This document shows, in pieces, positions 17,270 through 26,747 of a stretch of DNA of 64,000 bases (position 1 is the first letter of the stretch; every line of letters begins with the position of its first letter). The notes under the pieces are model-generated. The model made no database searches. It saw only the letters and a program-made list of their open reading frames with translations, and was not told the origin of the DNA. Source of the stretch: Bordetella parapertussis (lineage in GTDB: Bacteria > Pseudomonadota > Gammaproteobacteria > Burkholderiales > Burkholderiaceae_B); the NCBI GenBank assembly GCA_945897365.1, contig CAMDFD010000001.1:217800-281799 (forward strand), read 5' to 3'. A program made the position numbers and the translations under genes.

Positions 17270-19654
17270 ATGGCGACTATGCCTAGACTTTCCCCAGCTA
17301 CGACGCGGACTTCGCGAACGACCCGAAATACCCGAAATGGGCCCTCGGTCATGCAAACACGGATCCTCTCCATCCTTCGAGAGGCGCGTTGGATCATCTT
17401 TGCCGCGCTTGCTGCTTGGCTGACGCTCGCCTTGGCGACTTGGGACGGCAATGATCCTGGTTGGTCCCACTCTTTTGGCCGCGATGTTGTCACGCTCCAA
17501 AATCGTGGCGGCCGGATCGGCGCCTATGTTTCCGATATCCTTTTGTACCTATTCGGTTTTTCTGCTTGGTGGCTCGTTGTTTTATTACTACACCGGGTCC
17601 GTGCGGGTTATTTGCGTCTGGCTAACCAGATCCGGACGCGTGGAGAGCCAGAAACTCTCGCGCGAGTCCGTTGGGAGCAGGGCATTGGTTTCTTCATGGT
17701 CCTTTTGGGTTCAGTGGGTCTCGAAGCGTATCGTCTGAGCTCCTGGGGCTTGCAGTTGCCCGGGCGAACCGATGTCACCAGCGGCGCTGGCGGTGTGATT
17801 GGTCACGCTTGGTCAGGTTTTTTGTCCTCTGCGGTCGGTTTCTCTGGAAGCACTCTGATCCTGTTGGCGTTGATTATTTTTGGTTGTAGTTTGTTTTTCG
17901 GCTTTTCCTGGCTGACGATCGCTGAAAAAGTGGGGAGCTGGATTGATTGGGTGTGGTTCAAGATCCAAGACGGACGTACTGCCAGACAAGATCGTCGCGC
18001 CGGTCAGGTTGCCCAGGCTGTCAGGCATGAACAGGTTGAGGCCAAAAATGAAAAAACTGTCCATGACCAGCCCGTCCGCATCGAACCTGCGATTGTTGTT
18101 GTAGAGAAATCCGAGCGTGTACAAAAAGAAAAGCAACAGTCTCTTTTTATCGAACCAATGGTGGCGGGAGATTTGCCTGCGCTCAGTTTATTGGATCAAC
18201 CAGGCGAAGCCTTCGAGACGGTTTCTGATGAAACGATCGAATACACCTCGCGTCTGATCGAGAAAAAACTGGCTGATTTTGGTGTCGAGGTACAGGTTGT
18301 TGCTGCGCAGGCTGGTCCTGTGATTACGCGTTATGAAATTGAGCCTGCCACGGGTGTCAAGGGTAGTCAGATCGTCAACCTGGCCAAGGATTTGGCGCGT
18401 GCGTTGAGTTTAGTCAGCATACGTGTTGTGGAAACGATTCCCGGCAAAAATCTGATGGGTTTCGAGCTACCCAATCCGCGCCGTCAAATGGTCAAGCTTT
18501 CTGAGATTCTCGGTTCTCAGGTTTATCACTCGAGCGCGTCTGTCGTCACCATGGCATTAGGCAAGGACATTGCCGGAAACCCCGTGGTCGCTGACCTCGC
18601 CAAAATGCCCCACTTGTTGGTGGCGGGTACGACGGGTTCGGGCAAGTCTGTTGGGATTAATGCGATGATTTTGTCGCTTCTGTACAAAGCAGATGCGACG
18701 CAAACACGCCTGATCTTGATTGACCCCAAAATGCTCGAAATGAGCGTTTACGAAGGTATTCCTCATCTTTTAGCACCTGTGGTGACGGATATGCGTCAGG
18801 CTGCCAATGCCCTGAATTGGTGTGTGGGCGAGATGGAAAAACGCTACCGCTTGATGAGTAAACTGGGCGTACGTAATTTAACGGGTTACAACAACAAGAT
18901 TCGCGACGCGATCAAGCGCGAAGAGCCCATTCCGAATCCGTTCTCGCTGACACCCGATGCGCCTGAGCCTCTCAAAGAGTTGCCAACGATCGTGGTTGTG
19001 ATCGACGAGTTGGCCGACTTGATGATGGTGGTGGGCAAAAAAATCGAAGAACTGATTGCGCGCTTGGCTCAAAAAGCGCGTGCTGCGGGGATTCATTTGA
19101 TTCTCGCCACGCAGCGTCCGAGTGTGGATGTCATCACGGGTCTCATCAAAGCCAACATTCCAACGCGTATTGCTTTTCAAGTTTCATCCAAGATCGACTC
19201 ACGCACTATTCTTGATCAGATGGGTGCAGAGGCTTTGTTGGGGCAGGGTGACATGCTTTATATGCCGCCTGGGACCGGATTACCCGTGCGTGTGCATGGC
19301 GCTTTTGTCTCAGATGAGGAGGTTCATCGCGTGGTGGACTCACTCAAATCGCAAGGCGAGCCAGACTATATCGATGGTCTGCTTGAGGGGAGTTCCGAGG
19401 GTGAAACCGGGGATGGCGTGAGCAGTGTGACAGGGATGGCCAATGCCGAAGCCGATCCGATGTACGACCAAGCCGTCGAGGTCGTACTCAAGCACCGACG
19501 CGCTTCCATTTCTTTGGTTCAGCGTCATTTACGGATAGGTTACAACCGAGCTGCACGCTTGCTTGAGCAAATGGAAAACTCCGGTTTAGTTTCGACGATG
19601 CAGTCTAACGGGAATCGTGAAATTCTCGCCCCTAACGCGCCACGAGAGGAATAA
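17270..19654 (+). CDS. ftsK: DNA translocase FtsK
   Basis: 794 residues. Four N-terminal membrane helices (about residues 35-210) anchor it at the septum. A charged linker follows, then the motor domain with Walker A GTTGSGKSVG and Walker B IVVVIDELADLMMVVG, LILATQRPSVDVITGLIKAN, and a C-terminal gamma winged helix (RRASISLVQRHLRIGYNRAA) that recognises KOPS sequences. It pumps DNA and activates XerCD at dif during division. The linker is short compared with E. coli, as usual in betaproteobacteria. lolA follows after 5 bases. Confidence 0.97.
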   Translation: MATMPRLSPATTRTSRTTRNTRNGPSVMQTRILSILREARWIIFAALAAWLTLALATWDGNDPGWSHSFGRDVVTLQNRGGRIGAYVSDILLYLFGFSAWWLVVLLLHRVRAGYLRLANQIRTRGEPETLARVRWEQGIGFFMVLLGSVGLEAYRLSSWGLQLPGRTDVTSGAGGVIGHAWSGFLSSAVGFSGSTLILLALIIFGCSLFFGFSWLTIAEKVGSWIDWVWFKIQDGRTARQDRRAGQVAQAVRHEQVEAKNEKTVHDQPVRIEPAIVVVEKSERVQKEKQQSLFIEPMVAGDLPALSLLDQPGEAFETVSDETIEYTSRLIEKKLADFGVEVQVVAAQAGPVITRYEIEPATGVKGSQIVNLAKDLARALSLVSIRVVETIPGKNLMGFELPNPRRQMVKLSEILGSQVYHSSASVVTMALGKDIAGNPVVADLAKMPHLLVAGTTGSGKSVGINAMILSLLYKADATQTRLILIDPKMLEMSVYEGIPHLLAPVVTDMRQAANALNWCVGEMEKRYRLMSKLGVRNLTGYNNKIRDAIKREEPIPNPFSLTPDAPEPLKELPTIVVVIDELADLMMVVGKKIEELIARLAQKARAAGIHLILATQRPSVDVITGLIKANIPTRIAFQVSSKIDSRTILDQMGAEALLGQGDMLYMPPGTGLPVRVHGAFVSDEEVHRVVDSLKSQGEPDYIDGLLEGSSEGETGDGVSSVTGMANAEADPMYDQAVEVVLKHRRASISLVQRHLRIGYNRAARLLEQMENSGLVSTMQSNGNREILAPNAPREE

Positions 19655-19659
19655 CGCGG

Positions 19660-20307
19660 ATGTTTTTGATCGCTAGAATGCGGTTCTTTTTGATGACATG
19701 CGCGCTGGCTTTGCTAGCTGGGGCGGTCGCCATGCCGGCTTCGGCGGAAACCGCCCGCGAACAGCTCAGGACGTTTGTCTCTCAGGTTCAATCCGCCAGC
19801 GGCGACTTTGTGCAATACACCGTCGGACCTCAAGGTCAGACCAAGTCCCCACAGAGAGGCAAGTTTTTATTCATGCGTCCCGGACGTTTCAAATGGGATG
19901 TATTAAAACCTTACGAGCAACAAATTGTTTCCGATGGAAAGGAAATTTATCAATTCGATGCCGATCTCAATCAAGTGACGGTTCGCAAAGCGGGTCAGGC
20001 TATTGGCGCTTCACCTGCCGCTATTTTGTTCGGCTCAGGGTCTTTGGAGCAGTCGTTCGAGGTGAGTGCTCTGCCTGATAAAGAGTCGCTGGCCTGGTTG
20101 CGCGCCAAGCCCAAGCAGCCCGATGCTGGATTTGTGCACGTCGATTTGGGCTTTAAAGATGGCGTGCCGCATCGCATTGTCTTGCTCGATGCGTTTGGAC
20201 AAACGACCCATATCGAGATTTCTGCCCTGATGCGCAATCCAGGCCTATCCACGAGTAATTTTGACTTTGTCACCCCCAAAGGGGCCGATGTCGTCCGGAT
20301 GCAATGA
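19660..20307 (+). CDS. lolA: Outer-membrane lipoprotein carrier protein LolA
   Basis: 215 residues with a signal peptide ending at PASAET. The LolA fold is recognisable from QVQSASGDFVQYTVG, RGKFLFMRPGRFKWDVLKPY and ISDGK-like VSDGKEIYQFDADLNQVTVR. It ferries lipoproteins across the periplasm from LolCDE to LolB. An alternative start is the ATG at 19678. It follows ftsK by 5 bases, and the order ftsK-lolA-rarA is conserved across many proteobacteria. Confidence 0.95.
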   Translation: MFLIARMRFFLMTCALALLAGAVAMPASAETAREQLRTFVSQVQSASGDFVQYTVGPQGQTKSPQRGKFLFMRPGRFKWDVLKPYEQQIVSDGKEIYQFDADLNQVTVRKAGQAIGASPAAILFGSGSLEQSFEVSALPDKESLAWLRAKPKQPDAGFVHVDLGFKDGVPHRIVLLDAFGQTTHIEISALMRNPGLSTSNFDFVTPKGADVVRMQ

Positions 20308-20343
20308 TGGCCGCGTCAACCACCCCAAAGATATTGTTTTGCG

Positions 20344-21660
20344 ATGGTTGACCTTTTTAAAGCGACGCCTAAACCGCCTTTGGCCGAGGCGCTGCGGCCC
20401 CGCACGCTAGACGAGGTTGTTGGGCAAAAGCATCTTCTTGGGGCAGGCAAGCCGCTGCGTGTGGCTTTTGAGTCCGGACGCCCGCACTCGATGATTTTAT
20501 GGGGGCCGCCGGGTGTGGGTAAAACGACACTGGCCCGCCTGACCGCACATGCATTTGATTGCGCATTCATCGCAATTTCCGCTGTGTTTGCGGGTGTCAA
20601 AGAAATACGCGCTGCGATGGACGAGGCACAACTGACCCTGGATCAATATCATCGCCAGACTTTGCTGTTCGTCGATGAGATTCACCGTTTCAACAAAGCC
20701 CAGCAGGACGCTTTGCTGCCTTTCGTTGAGTCTGGCCTGGTGACCTTTATTGGCGCGACGACGGAAAACCCTTCGTTCGAAGTCAATGCGGCTTTGCTGT
20801 CGCGCGCACAAGTCTATGTATTGCAGTCTCTTGACGAAACTGAGTTGCGTGAGTTGTTGGCGCGAGCGCAGCAATCAGTCCTCAAAGATTTAAATTTTGA
20901 AGACGCGGCGATTGATACCTTGGTGGGTTACGCCGATGGCGATGCGCGTCGTTTCTTGAGTCTTCTTGAGCAGGCGAGTGTTGCCGCTGAAAATGCAGCC
21001 TCAACGCGAGTGGATTCAGAACTGGTGGAAAATGCGCTCAGCATGAGCGCCCGACGGTTCGACAAAGGAGGTGACAATTTTTATGATCAAATTTCAGCTC
21101 TGCACAAGTCGGTGCGCGGTTCAAACCCTGATGCGGCGCTCTATTGGTTAACGCGAATGCTCGATGGTGGCGCGGATCCAAAATATCTCGCTCGGCGCAT
21201 TATTCGCATGGCGTGGGAGGATATTGGTTTGGCAGATCCACGCGCCATGCAAATAGCCAATGATGCGGCGTTGACCTACGAGCGACTGGGCTCTCCTGAA
21301 GGCGAGTTGGCACTTGCTCAAGCGACCTTATATTTAGCAGTGGCGGCTAAAAGTAATGCGGGCTATCAGGCCTACAATCAAGCTGTAACATTCGTTAAGC
21401 ACAATGCTTCATCGACCGTACCCATGCATTTACGCAATGCGCCCACCAAGCTGATGAAAGAGCTTGGGCATGGCCAAGCATACCGGTATGCGCATGACGA
21501 ACCCGAGGCCTATGCTGCAGGGGAGACTTATTTGCCTGAAGGCATGCGCGAGCCACAGTGGTATCAGCCTGTTGCCCGAGGTTTGGAAATCAAGATTGCC
21601 GAAAAGCTTGCGTATTTACGTGAGAAAGATCGACAGGCTCTAAAGAGAAACAAGGAGTAG
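20344..21660 (+). CDS. rarA: Replication-associated recombination protein A
   Basis: 438 residues, AAA+ ATPase related to clamp-loader subunits. LRPRTLDEVVGQKHLLGAGK opens the domain, Walker A is GPPGVGKTT, Walker B is TLLFVDEIHRFNKAQQDALL, sensor 1 is FIGATTENPSFEVNAALLSR, and the C-terminal tetramerisation region has RMLDGGADPKYLARRIIRMA. It acts at stalled replication forks. It forms a likely operon with lolA upstream; cioA begins 5 bases after its stop. Confidence 0.96.
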   Translation: MVDLFKATPKPPLAEALRPRTLDEVVGQKHLLGAGKPLRVAFESGRPHSMILWGPPGVGKTTLARLTAHAFDCAFIAISAVFAGVKEIRAAMDEAQLTLDQYHRQTLLFVDEIHRFNKAQQDALLPFVESGLVTFIGATTENPSFEVNAALLSRAQVYVLQSLDETELRELLARAQQSVLKDLNFEDAAIDTLVGYADGDARRFLSLLEQASVAAENAASTRVDSELVENALSMSARRFDKGGDNFYDQISALHKSVRGSNPDAALYWLTRMLDGGADPKYLARRIIRMAWEDIGLADPRAMQIANDAALTYERLGSPEGELALAQATLYLAVAAKSNAGYQAYNQAVTFVKHNASSTVPMHLRNAPTKLMKELGHGQAYRYAHDEPEAYAAGETYLPEGMREPQWYQPVARGLEIKIAEKLAYLREKDRQALKRNKE

Positions 21661-21664
21661 GGCG

Positions 21665-23143
21665 ATGGAATGGTTAGATGCTTTGACGCTCGCGCGTATT
21701 CAATTTGCTTTCACAGTCAGCTTTCACATTATTTTTCCGGCCTTCTCCATCGGTTTAGCGAGCTACATGGCTGTACTCAATGGTTTGCATCTCTGGACGG
21801 GTAAAGAGGTCTTCCTTTCACTGTTTATTTACTGGAAAAAAATCTTTGCCGTCGCGTTCGGAATGGGCGTGGTGTCCGGTATCGTGATGAGTTATCAGTT
21901 CGGCACTAATTGGAGTGTCTATGCGGATAAGACGGGTCCAGTCCTCGGTCCGCTGATGGGGTATGAGGTGATGTCAGCCTTTTTCCTCGAGGCAGGTTTT
22001 CTGGGCGTCATGTTATTTGGCCGGACACGGGTGGGTCCCAAACTGCACTTTTTTGCTACGGCGATGGTTGCGCTGGGTACCTTTATGTCGGCATTTTGGA
22101 TTTTGTCTGTCAACAGTTGGATGCAGACACCTGCCGGCTATTCCATCAACGAGGTGGGACAATTTATTGTCGAAGACTGGTTCGAGGTCATCTTTAATCC
22201 TTCATTCCCCTACCGCTTGGTGCACATGCTCTTAGCGGCGTATTTAACGACCGCGTTTGTTGTCGGAGGCGTTGCCGCCTTTCATTTGCTTAAAGAGCGC
22301 AAACGGATGCAACAACCTGGTGCGGTGCCCTCGCCGGATCGTCAGGCGGCAACGCGAGTCATGTTTTCAATGGCGATGTGGATGGCTGCGATTGTCGCGC
22401 CCATACAGATCATGGCGGGTGATGCACACGGACTCAATACGCTGGAGTACCAGCCGGCCAAGATCGCGGCAATGGAGGGACATACCGAGTCGTTGGGCAA
22501 GGCTCCGCTCATTTTGATTGGCATCCCTAATGCCAAAGAATCCCGCATTGATTACCCAATCACTATTCCTTATTTAAGCAGTTTAATTTTGACCCACAGC
22601 TTTGACGGAGTCGTGCCGGGTATCAACGCCACGCCAGAGGCGGATCGTCCACCTTTAGGCATTGTGTTTTTCGCCTTTCGCTCGATGGTTGGTATCGGGA
22701 TGTTGATGTTGTGCGTAGGGCTGTGGAGCTTGTGGCTTCGCTACCGTGGTCGTTTGTACGACACCCCAATGATGCATCGCTTGGTGATGGTGATGGGACC
22801 CTCCGGCTTTGTTGCCGTCTTGTCAGGCTGGATCGTGACGGAGGTGGGTCGTCAGCCCTTCACTGTTTACAACTTACTGCGCACGGCAGACTCTGCTTCG
22901 CCCATTGATGCTGCGGCCATTGGCTTTTCCTTGACTGCGTTTGTGATTGTTTATTTTGCTTTGTTTGGTGCTGGCGTCTATTACATCTTGCGTCAAATGA
23001 AGACTGCGCCCTGCGCGGTCACTGGCTCGGCTGGTTTGTCTATTCATGAGCCGATACGTGCCGCAGGTATTGTGCCTGGACCGACACTTGCGGCGAAAAG
23101 TACCCAGGCTGGCTTAAATGGTGCCCCAGGAGGTCGCACATGA
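21665..23143 (+). CDS. cioA: Cytochrome bd-type (cyanide-insensitive) quinol oxidase subunit I
   Basis: 492 residues with about nine membrane helices. Haem b595/d ligand region ARIQFAFTVSFHIIFPAFS near residue 11-29, the YQFGTNWSVYADKTG loop and GWIVTEVGRQPF with the family GRQP signature. The quinol-binding Q loop is short, as in the CIO subgroup rather than E. coli CydA. It reduces O2 to water with electrons from quinol. Its last four bases overlap the subunit II start (ATGA). Confidence 0.92.
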   Translation: MEWLDALTLARIQFAFTVSFHIIFPAFSIGLASYMAVLNGLHLWTGKEVFLSLFIYWKKIFAVAFGMGVVSGIVMSYQFGTNWSVYADKTGPVLGPLMGYEVMSAFFLEAGFLGVMLFGRTRVGPKLHFFATAMVALGTFMSAFWILSVNSWMQTPAGYSINEVGQFIVEDWFEVIFNPSFPYRLVHMLLAAYLTTAFVVGGVAAFHLLKERKRMQQPGAVPSPDRQAATRVMFSMAMWMAAIVAPIQIMAGDAHGLNTLEYQPAKIAAMEGHTESLGKAPLILIGIPNAKESRIDYPITIPYLSSLILTHSFDGVVPGINATPEADRPPLGIVFFAFRSMVGIGMLMLCVGLWSLWLRYRGRLYDTPMMHRLVMVMGPSGFVAVLSGWIVTEVGRQPFTVYNLLRTADSASPIDAAAIGFSLTAFVIVYFALFGAGVYYILRQMKTAPCAVTGSAGLSIHEPIRAAGIVPGPTLAAKSTQAGLNGAPGGRT

Positions 23144-24144
23144 CGCTCGATTACGCCTTGATCTGGGCAGGCTTGATCGCCTTTGCCGTGTTGGCCTATG
23201 TTGTTCTGGATGGTTTTGATCTCGGTGTGGGGATCTTGTTTCCCTGGGCTAAAACGGAACAAGAACGCGACTTGATGATGAATTCGGTCGCACCGGTGTG
23301 GGATGGCAATGAAACGTGGCTGGTCTTGGGTGGTGGCGGATTGTTTGCGGTCTTTCCGCTGGCTTACTCAATTATCATGCCTGCCTTGTACGCACCCATC
23401 TTAATCATGTTGCTCGCTTTGGTATTTCGTGGCGTTGCATTCGAATTTCGCTGGAAGAGTGAAAAAACTAAATATGTTTGGGATTGGGCGTTCGCAGGGG
23501 GTTCTTTGGTTGCAACGTTTTCCCAAGGGATCGCGCTTGGCGCACTCGTGCAAGGTATTGAAGTGTCGGGTCGTGCTTACTCGGGAGGCTGGTGGGATTG
23601 GTTGTCGCCCTTTAGCTTACTGACGGGCTTAGCGTTGGTGATCGGTTATGCCTTACTTGGCGCGACGTGGCTTGTGCTCAAAACTGATGGGCCGGTTGAG
23701 GCGCGTGCGAAACGTGCGACGGCTGGGCTTGGCATTGTGATGTTGGGTCTGATTGTTCTGGTGAGTGGTATTTCTCCCTTTTTACACGAGTATTTCTTGC
23801 AAAGATGGTTTGCCTGGCCGGCGATGCTGTTTGTGGCGCCAGTTCCAGTGCTGGTATTGGTATGTGCTTATGCCTTGTTCCACGGACTTAAGGTCAATCG
23901 TCCCCTGATGTCCTTTTTGGCGGTGCAGGGGCTCTTTGTGTTGTCCTACATTGGGCTGGTTATCAGCTTTTTTCCCTATATGGTGCCCTCATCCGTCACA
24001 CTTTGGCAGGCTGCCGCGCCCGACAATAGTTTGAAATTCCTGCTGGTCGGTGCGGTATTCCTCATCCCCATTATTTTGGCCTACAGCGCGTATGCCTATT
24101 GGGTCTTTCGTGGCAAAGTGGGTTCTACCCACGATTACCACTAG
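23140..24144 (+). CDS. cioB: Cytochrome bd-type quinol oxidase subunit II
   Basis: 334 residues with about eight membrane helices. YVVLDGFDLGVGILFPWAKT and VAPVWDGNETWLVLGGGGLF are the hallmark N-terminal blocks of CydB/CioB. RGVAFEFRWKSEK follows. It pairs with subunit I in the membrane to form the oxidase. It overlaps cioA by 4 bases and is followed after 8 bases by a CydX-like microprotein. Confidence 0.94.
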   Translation: MTLDYALIWAGLIAFAVLAYVVLDGFDLGVGILFPWAKTEQERDLMMNSVAPVWDGNETWLVLGGGGLFAVFPLAYSIIMPALYAPILIMLLALVFRGVAFEFRWKSEKTKYVWDWAFAGGSLVATFSQGIALGALVQGIEVSGRAYSGGWWDWLSPFSLLTGLALVIGYALLGATWLVLKTDGPVEARAKRATAGLGIVMLGLIVLVSGISPFLHEYFLQRWFAWPAMLFVAPVPVLVLVCAYALFHGLKVNRPLMSFLAVQGLFVLSYIGLVISFFPYMVPSSVTLWQAAAPDNSLKFLLVGAVFLIPIILAYSAYAYWVFRGKVGSTHDYH

Positions 24145-24152
24145 GAAACAGC

Positions 24153-24254
24153 ATGAAACGCTGGGGATGGATGGTCTTGATCTGGTTATTGAGCGTAGGA
24201 GCCTTGTCAGTCGTGGCGTGGCTGCTACGGCGGATACAATACGCGATTCACTAG
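24153..24254 (+). CDS. CydX/DUF2474-like 33-residue oxidase subunit
   Basis: A 33-residue reading frame starting MKRWGWMVLIWLLSVGAL has one membrane helix followed by a basic end (WLLRRIQYAIH). It sits 8 bases after cioB on the same strand. Small single-helix proteins of the CydX/DUF2474 type occupy exactly this position in cyd/cio operons and stabilise the oxidase. The Trp/Lys/Arg N-terminus matches that type. It is short enough to be missed by automatic gene callers. Confidence 0.75.
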   Translation: MKRWGWMVLIWLLSVGALSVVAWLLRRIQYAIH

Positions 24255-24272
24255 TCCTTTATTTTACAGATC

Positions 24273-25628
24273 ATGCTTGACCCAGCGTTGTTACGTAAAG
24301 ACCTCGACTCCGTCGTGCGTCGCCTAGCCAGCCGCGGCTTTGATTTTCCAATGGATGCGTTCAATAGTCTTGAAACGCGTCGTAAAGCGGTCCAGACCGA
24401 GACGGAAAACCTTCAAGCGCAACGTAATGCGCTCGCTAAACAAATTGGCGCGCTTAAGTCGCGGGGAGAGGATGCTTCGGCTGCAATGGCCGAGTCTCAA
24501 GCGATTCCGTCACGTCTCAAAACAATCGAACAAGACCTTGCGGATATTCAGGCTCAGCTCAACGAGATGTTGATGTCGATCCCCAATCTGCCTCACGAAA
24601 GCGTGCCCTTGGGCGCAGATAGCGACGGTAACGTTGAGGTGCGTCGTTGGGTACCCAACGCAGACGCGAGCACGGGTGATCCTCAGCCCCTAGGTTTCGA
24701 ACCAAAAGATCATGTCATGCTCGGTGAGTCGCTCGGTTTAGATTTTGATGTCGCGGCCAAGCTCTCTGGCGCACGCTTTAGCTTCATGCGCGGCCCGATG
24801 GCTCGCCTGCACCGTGCGCTGGCCCAATTCATGTTAGACCTTCAAACAGAACAGCACGGCTATACAGAGTGTTACACGCCCTATATCGTCAATGCCTCCA
24901 CCCTGATGGGGACTGGGCAGTTACCAAAATTTAAAAACGATATGTTCTGGGTCACCCGTGGCGGCGATGAGCCGACACTCGACGCGCAGGGCAATGTTGT
25001 GGCGGGAGAGGAGCAATACCTGATCTCGACTTCTGAAATCACGTTGACCAGCATGGTACGTGACACGATTGTGCCTGCTGCTGAGTTGCCGATTCGGTTG
25101 ACGGCCCATACTCCGTGCTTTCGCTCGGAGGCAGGCAGTGGAGGGCGCGATACGCGCGGGCTGATTCGTCAGCACCAGTTCGATAAGGTCGAAATGGTTC
25201 AGATCGTGGCGGCCGACACCTCTTATCAAGCACTTGAGGATATGGCTGGACATGCTGAAAAAGTTTTGCAGATGCTTGGTCTGCCCTTTCGCATCCTGTT
25301 GTTGTGCACGGGTGATATGGGTTTCGGTGCAACTAAAACGTATGACCTTGAGGTCTGGTTGCCTGCTCAAAACACGTGGAGAGAGATTTCCTCGGTCTCT
25401 AACTGTGAAACCTTCCAGGCGCGTCGCATGCAGGCACGCACCCGCGTGGACGGAGGTAAACCTGAATACGTGCATACACTCAATGGCTCGGGATTGGCGG
25501 TTGGACGAGCCCTGGTGGCGGTCCTAGAAAATTATCAACAAGCCGACGGTAGTGTTGTGGTGCCCGAGGCCTTGCGTCCCTACATGGGTGGTTTGAGCCT
25601 ACTTCAACCACAAGCTCACTCATCCTGA
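24273..25628 (+). CDS. serS: Seryl-tRNA synthetase
   Basis: 451 residues, class II aminoacyl-tRNA synthetase. The N-terminal MLDPALLRKDLDSVVRRLAS begins the long antiparallel coiled-coil arm (to about residue 110) that grips the tRNA-Ser extra arm. Catalytic motifs 2 and 3 are seen around FRSEAGSGGRDTRGLIRQHQ and NGSGLAVGRALVAVLENYQ. It charges tRNA-Ser and tRNA-Sec. It follows the oxidase genes by 18 bases after the microprotein, but no functional link is implied. Confidence 0.97.
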   Translation: MLDPALLRKDLDSVVRRLASRGFDFPMDAFNSLETRRKAVQTETENLQAQRNALAKQIGALKSRGEDASAAMAESQAIPSRLKTIEQDLADIQAQLNEMLMSIPNLPHESVPLGADSDGNVEVRRWVPNADASTGDPQPLGFEPKDHVMLGESLGLDFDVAAKLSGARFSFMRGPMARLHRALAQFMLDLQTEQHGYTECYTPYIVNASTLMGTGQLPKFKNDMFWVTRGGDEPTLDAQGNVVAGEEQYLISTSEITLTSMVRDTIVPAAELPIRLTAHTPCFRSEAGSGGRDTRGLIRQHQFDKVEMVQIVAADTSYQALEDMAGHAEKVLQMLGLPFRILLLCTGDMGFGATKTYDLEVWLPAQNTWREISSVSNCETFQARRMQARTRVDGGKPEYVHTLNGSGLAVGRALVAVLENYQQADGSVVVPEALRPYMGGLSLLQPQAHSS

Positions 25629-25664
25629 TTATTTTCTCTTTCGCTTTGATGAGGTTCATGCGTC

Positions 25665-26747
25665 ATGAAGTCTTGGCCTGTTAGCGTTACAAAAAAACTT
25701 GCCACGGTTGCGGCATTGACGGTTTTTTCCATGCTTGCATCGGTCGGTGTGGCTTCTGCCACGCAGACGATGGGCTTGTATTTGCCAACGGCTCAACAGC
25801 CTGCACCTGTGTTTCCATTTTTGCAGGGCGCCCTTAAAACGCAAGCAGATAGCGCCTGGGACTTTTATCAAAAGACGATTGGTCAGCCGCTGACCAATTT
25901 TGCCGAGTCACAAATTGCTCCAAAAGCGGGTGGTACGGTCTTTTATCCATTTTCAGGCCCGGATTTTGTGACCGTTTCGCATGCCTTTCCGAAGGCTGAT
26001 CGCTATGTGATGGTCGCGATGCAAGCAGCGGGTGCACCCGTCACGCTCGCAACCATGCAACCCGAGCGTGCGCAAGGTTTTCAGGCAAAGTTCATGCGGG
26101 AATGGATGAAATTCAGTCGCCTCGCCTTTTTCCGTACGGATGACTTAAATGAGGATCAGCGTGATCAGTTTGCCCCGATCGGCGTGACAACGATTCTTTC
26201 AACGTTTGCGTTGTACTCTGGTTTTGATGTCATGGACATTTACCCCATTGCGTACGATGACAAGACGGGCGACTTTATCAAAAGTACAGCGGGTCAATGG
26301 AGGTCGGTGCGCTTGGTGTTGAGCAAGGCAGGCAAGTCCGTCACCTTGGACTATGTGAGCTTGGACTTGTCAGACTCGAGTCTGAGCAACAATGAACCGA
26401 TGCGCGCATGGCTCGCCCGCGAGGCTAAAAATCCTGTGCTGATCAAGGCCGCCTCCCACTTATTACAAGAAAGCTATTTTTCCGTGATGCGCGATATTTT
26501 GGTGGCAAACGCCACCATGGTGGTGCAGGATGAAACAGGACTGGACTACACCTATCTCACTCAGATTGGCCAAGCCGATTTATATGGTGGTTTTTTGTTT
26601 CCCCACGAATTATTCAATCGTAAAAAGCAAGAGTCCTTAGGGAAAGCTTACCGCGAGTCGAACAACACTAAGCCCTTGGCCTTTGCATTTAGTTACAACA
26701 AAACGAATGAGCGAAACAATGTGCAGATTGTGCGTCGTCAAAACTAG
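25665..26747 (+). CDS. Conserved secreted protein of unknown function
   Basis: 360 residues. A signal peptide (VAALTVFSMLASVGVASA) precedes a mature domain with YPFSGPDFVTVSHAFPKAD and YVMVAMQAAG, a pattern I associate with a widespread uncharacterised exported family, without a named function. The central block LARLFFRTDDL-like segment (FSRLAFFRTDDLNEDQR) and the closing FAFSYNKTNERNNVQIV are intact and there is no frameshift. No catalytic motif is recognised. It ends overlapping the convergent hydrolase gene by four bases (shared CTAG). Confidence 0.6.
   Translation: MKSWPVSVTKKLATVAALTVFSMLASVGVASATQTMGLYLPTAQQPAPVFPFLQGALKTQADSAWDFYQKTIGQPLTNFAESQIAPKAGGTVFYPFSGPDFVTVSHAFPKADRYVMVAMQAAGAPVTLATMQPERAQGFQAKFMREWMKFSRLAFFRTDDLNEDQRDQFAPIGVTTILSTFALYSGFDVMDIYPIAYDDKTGDFIKSTAGQWRSVRLVLSKAGKSVTLDYVSLDLSDSSLSNNEPMRAWLAREAKNPVLIKAASHLLQESYFSVMRDILVANATMVVQDETGLDYTYLTQIGQADLYGGFLFPHELFNRKKQESLGKAYRESNNTKPLAFAFSYNKTNERNNVQIVRRQN

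Noticed and set aside
21118..21130. GGTTCAAACCC-like tRNA T-loop
   Set aside because: It lies inside rarA coding sequence and no acceptor or anticodon arm pairs around it.
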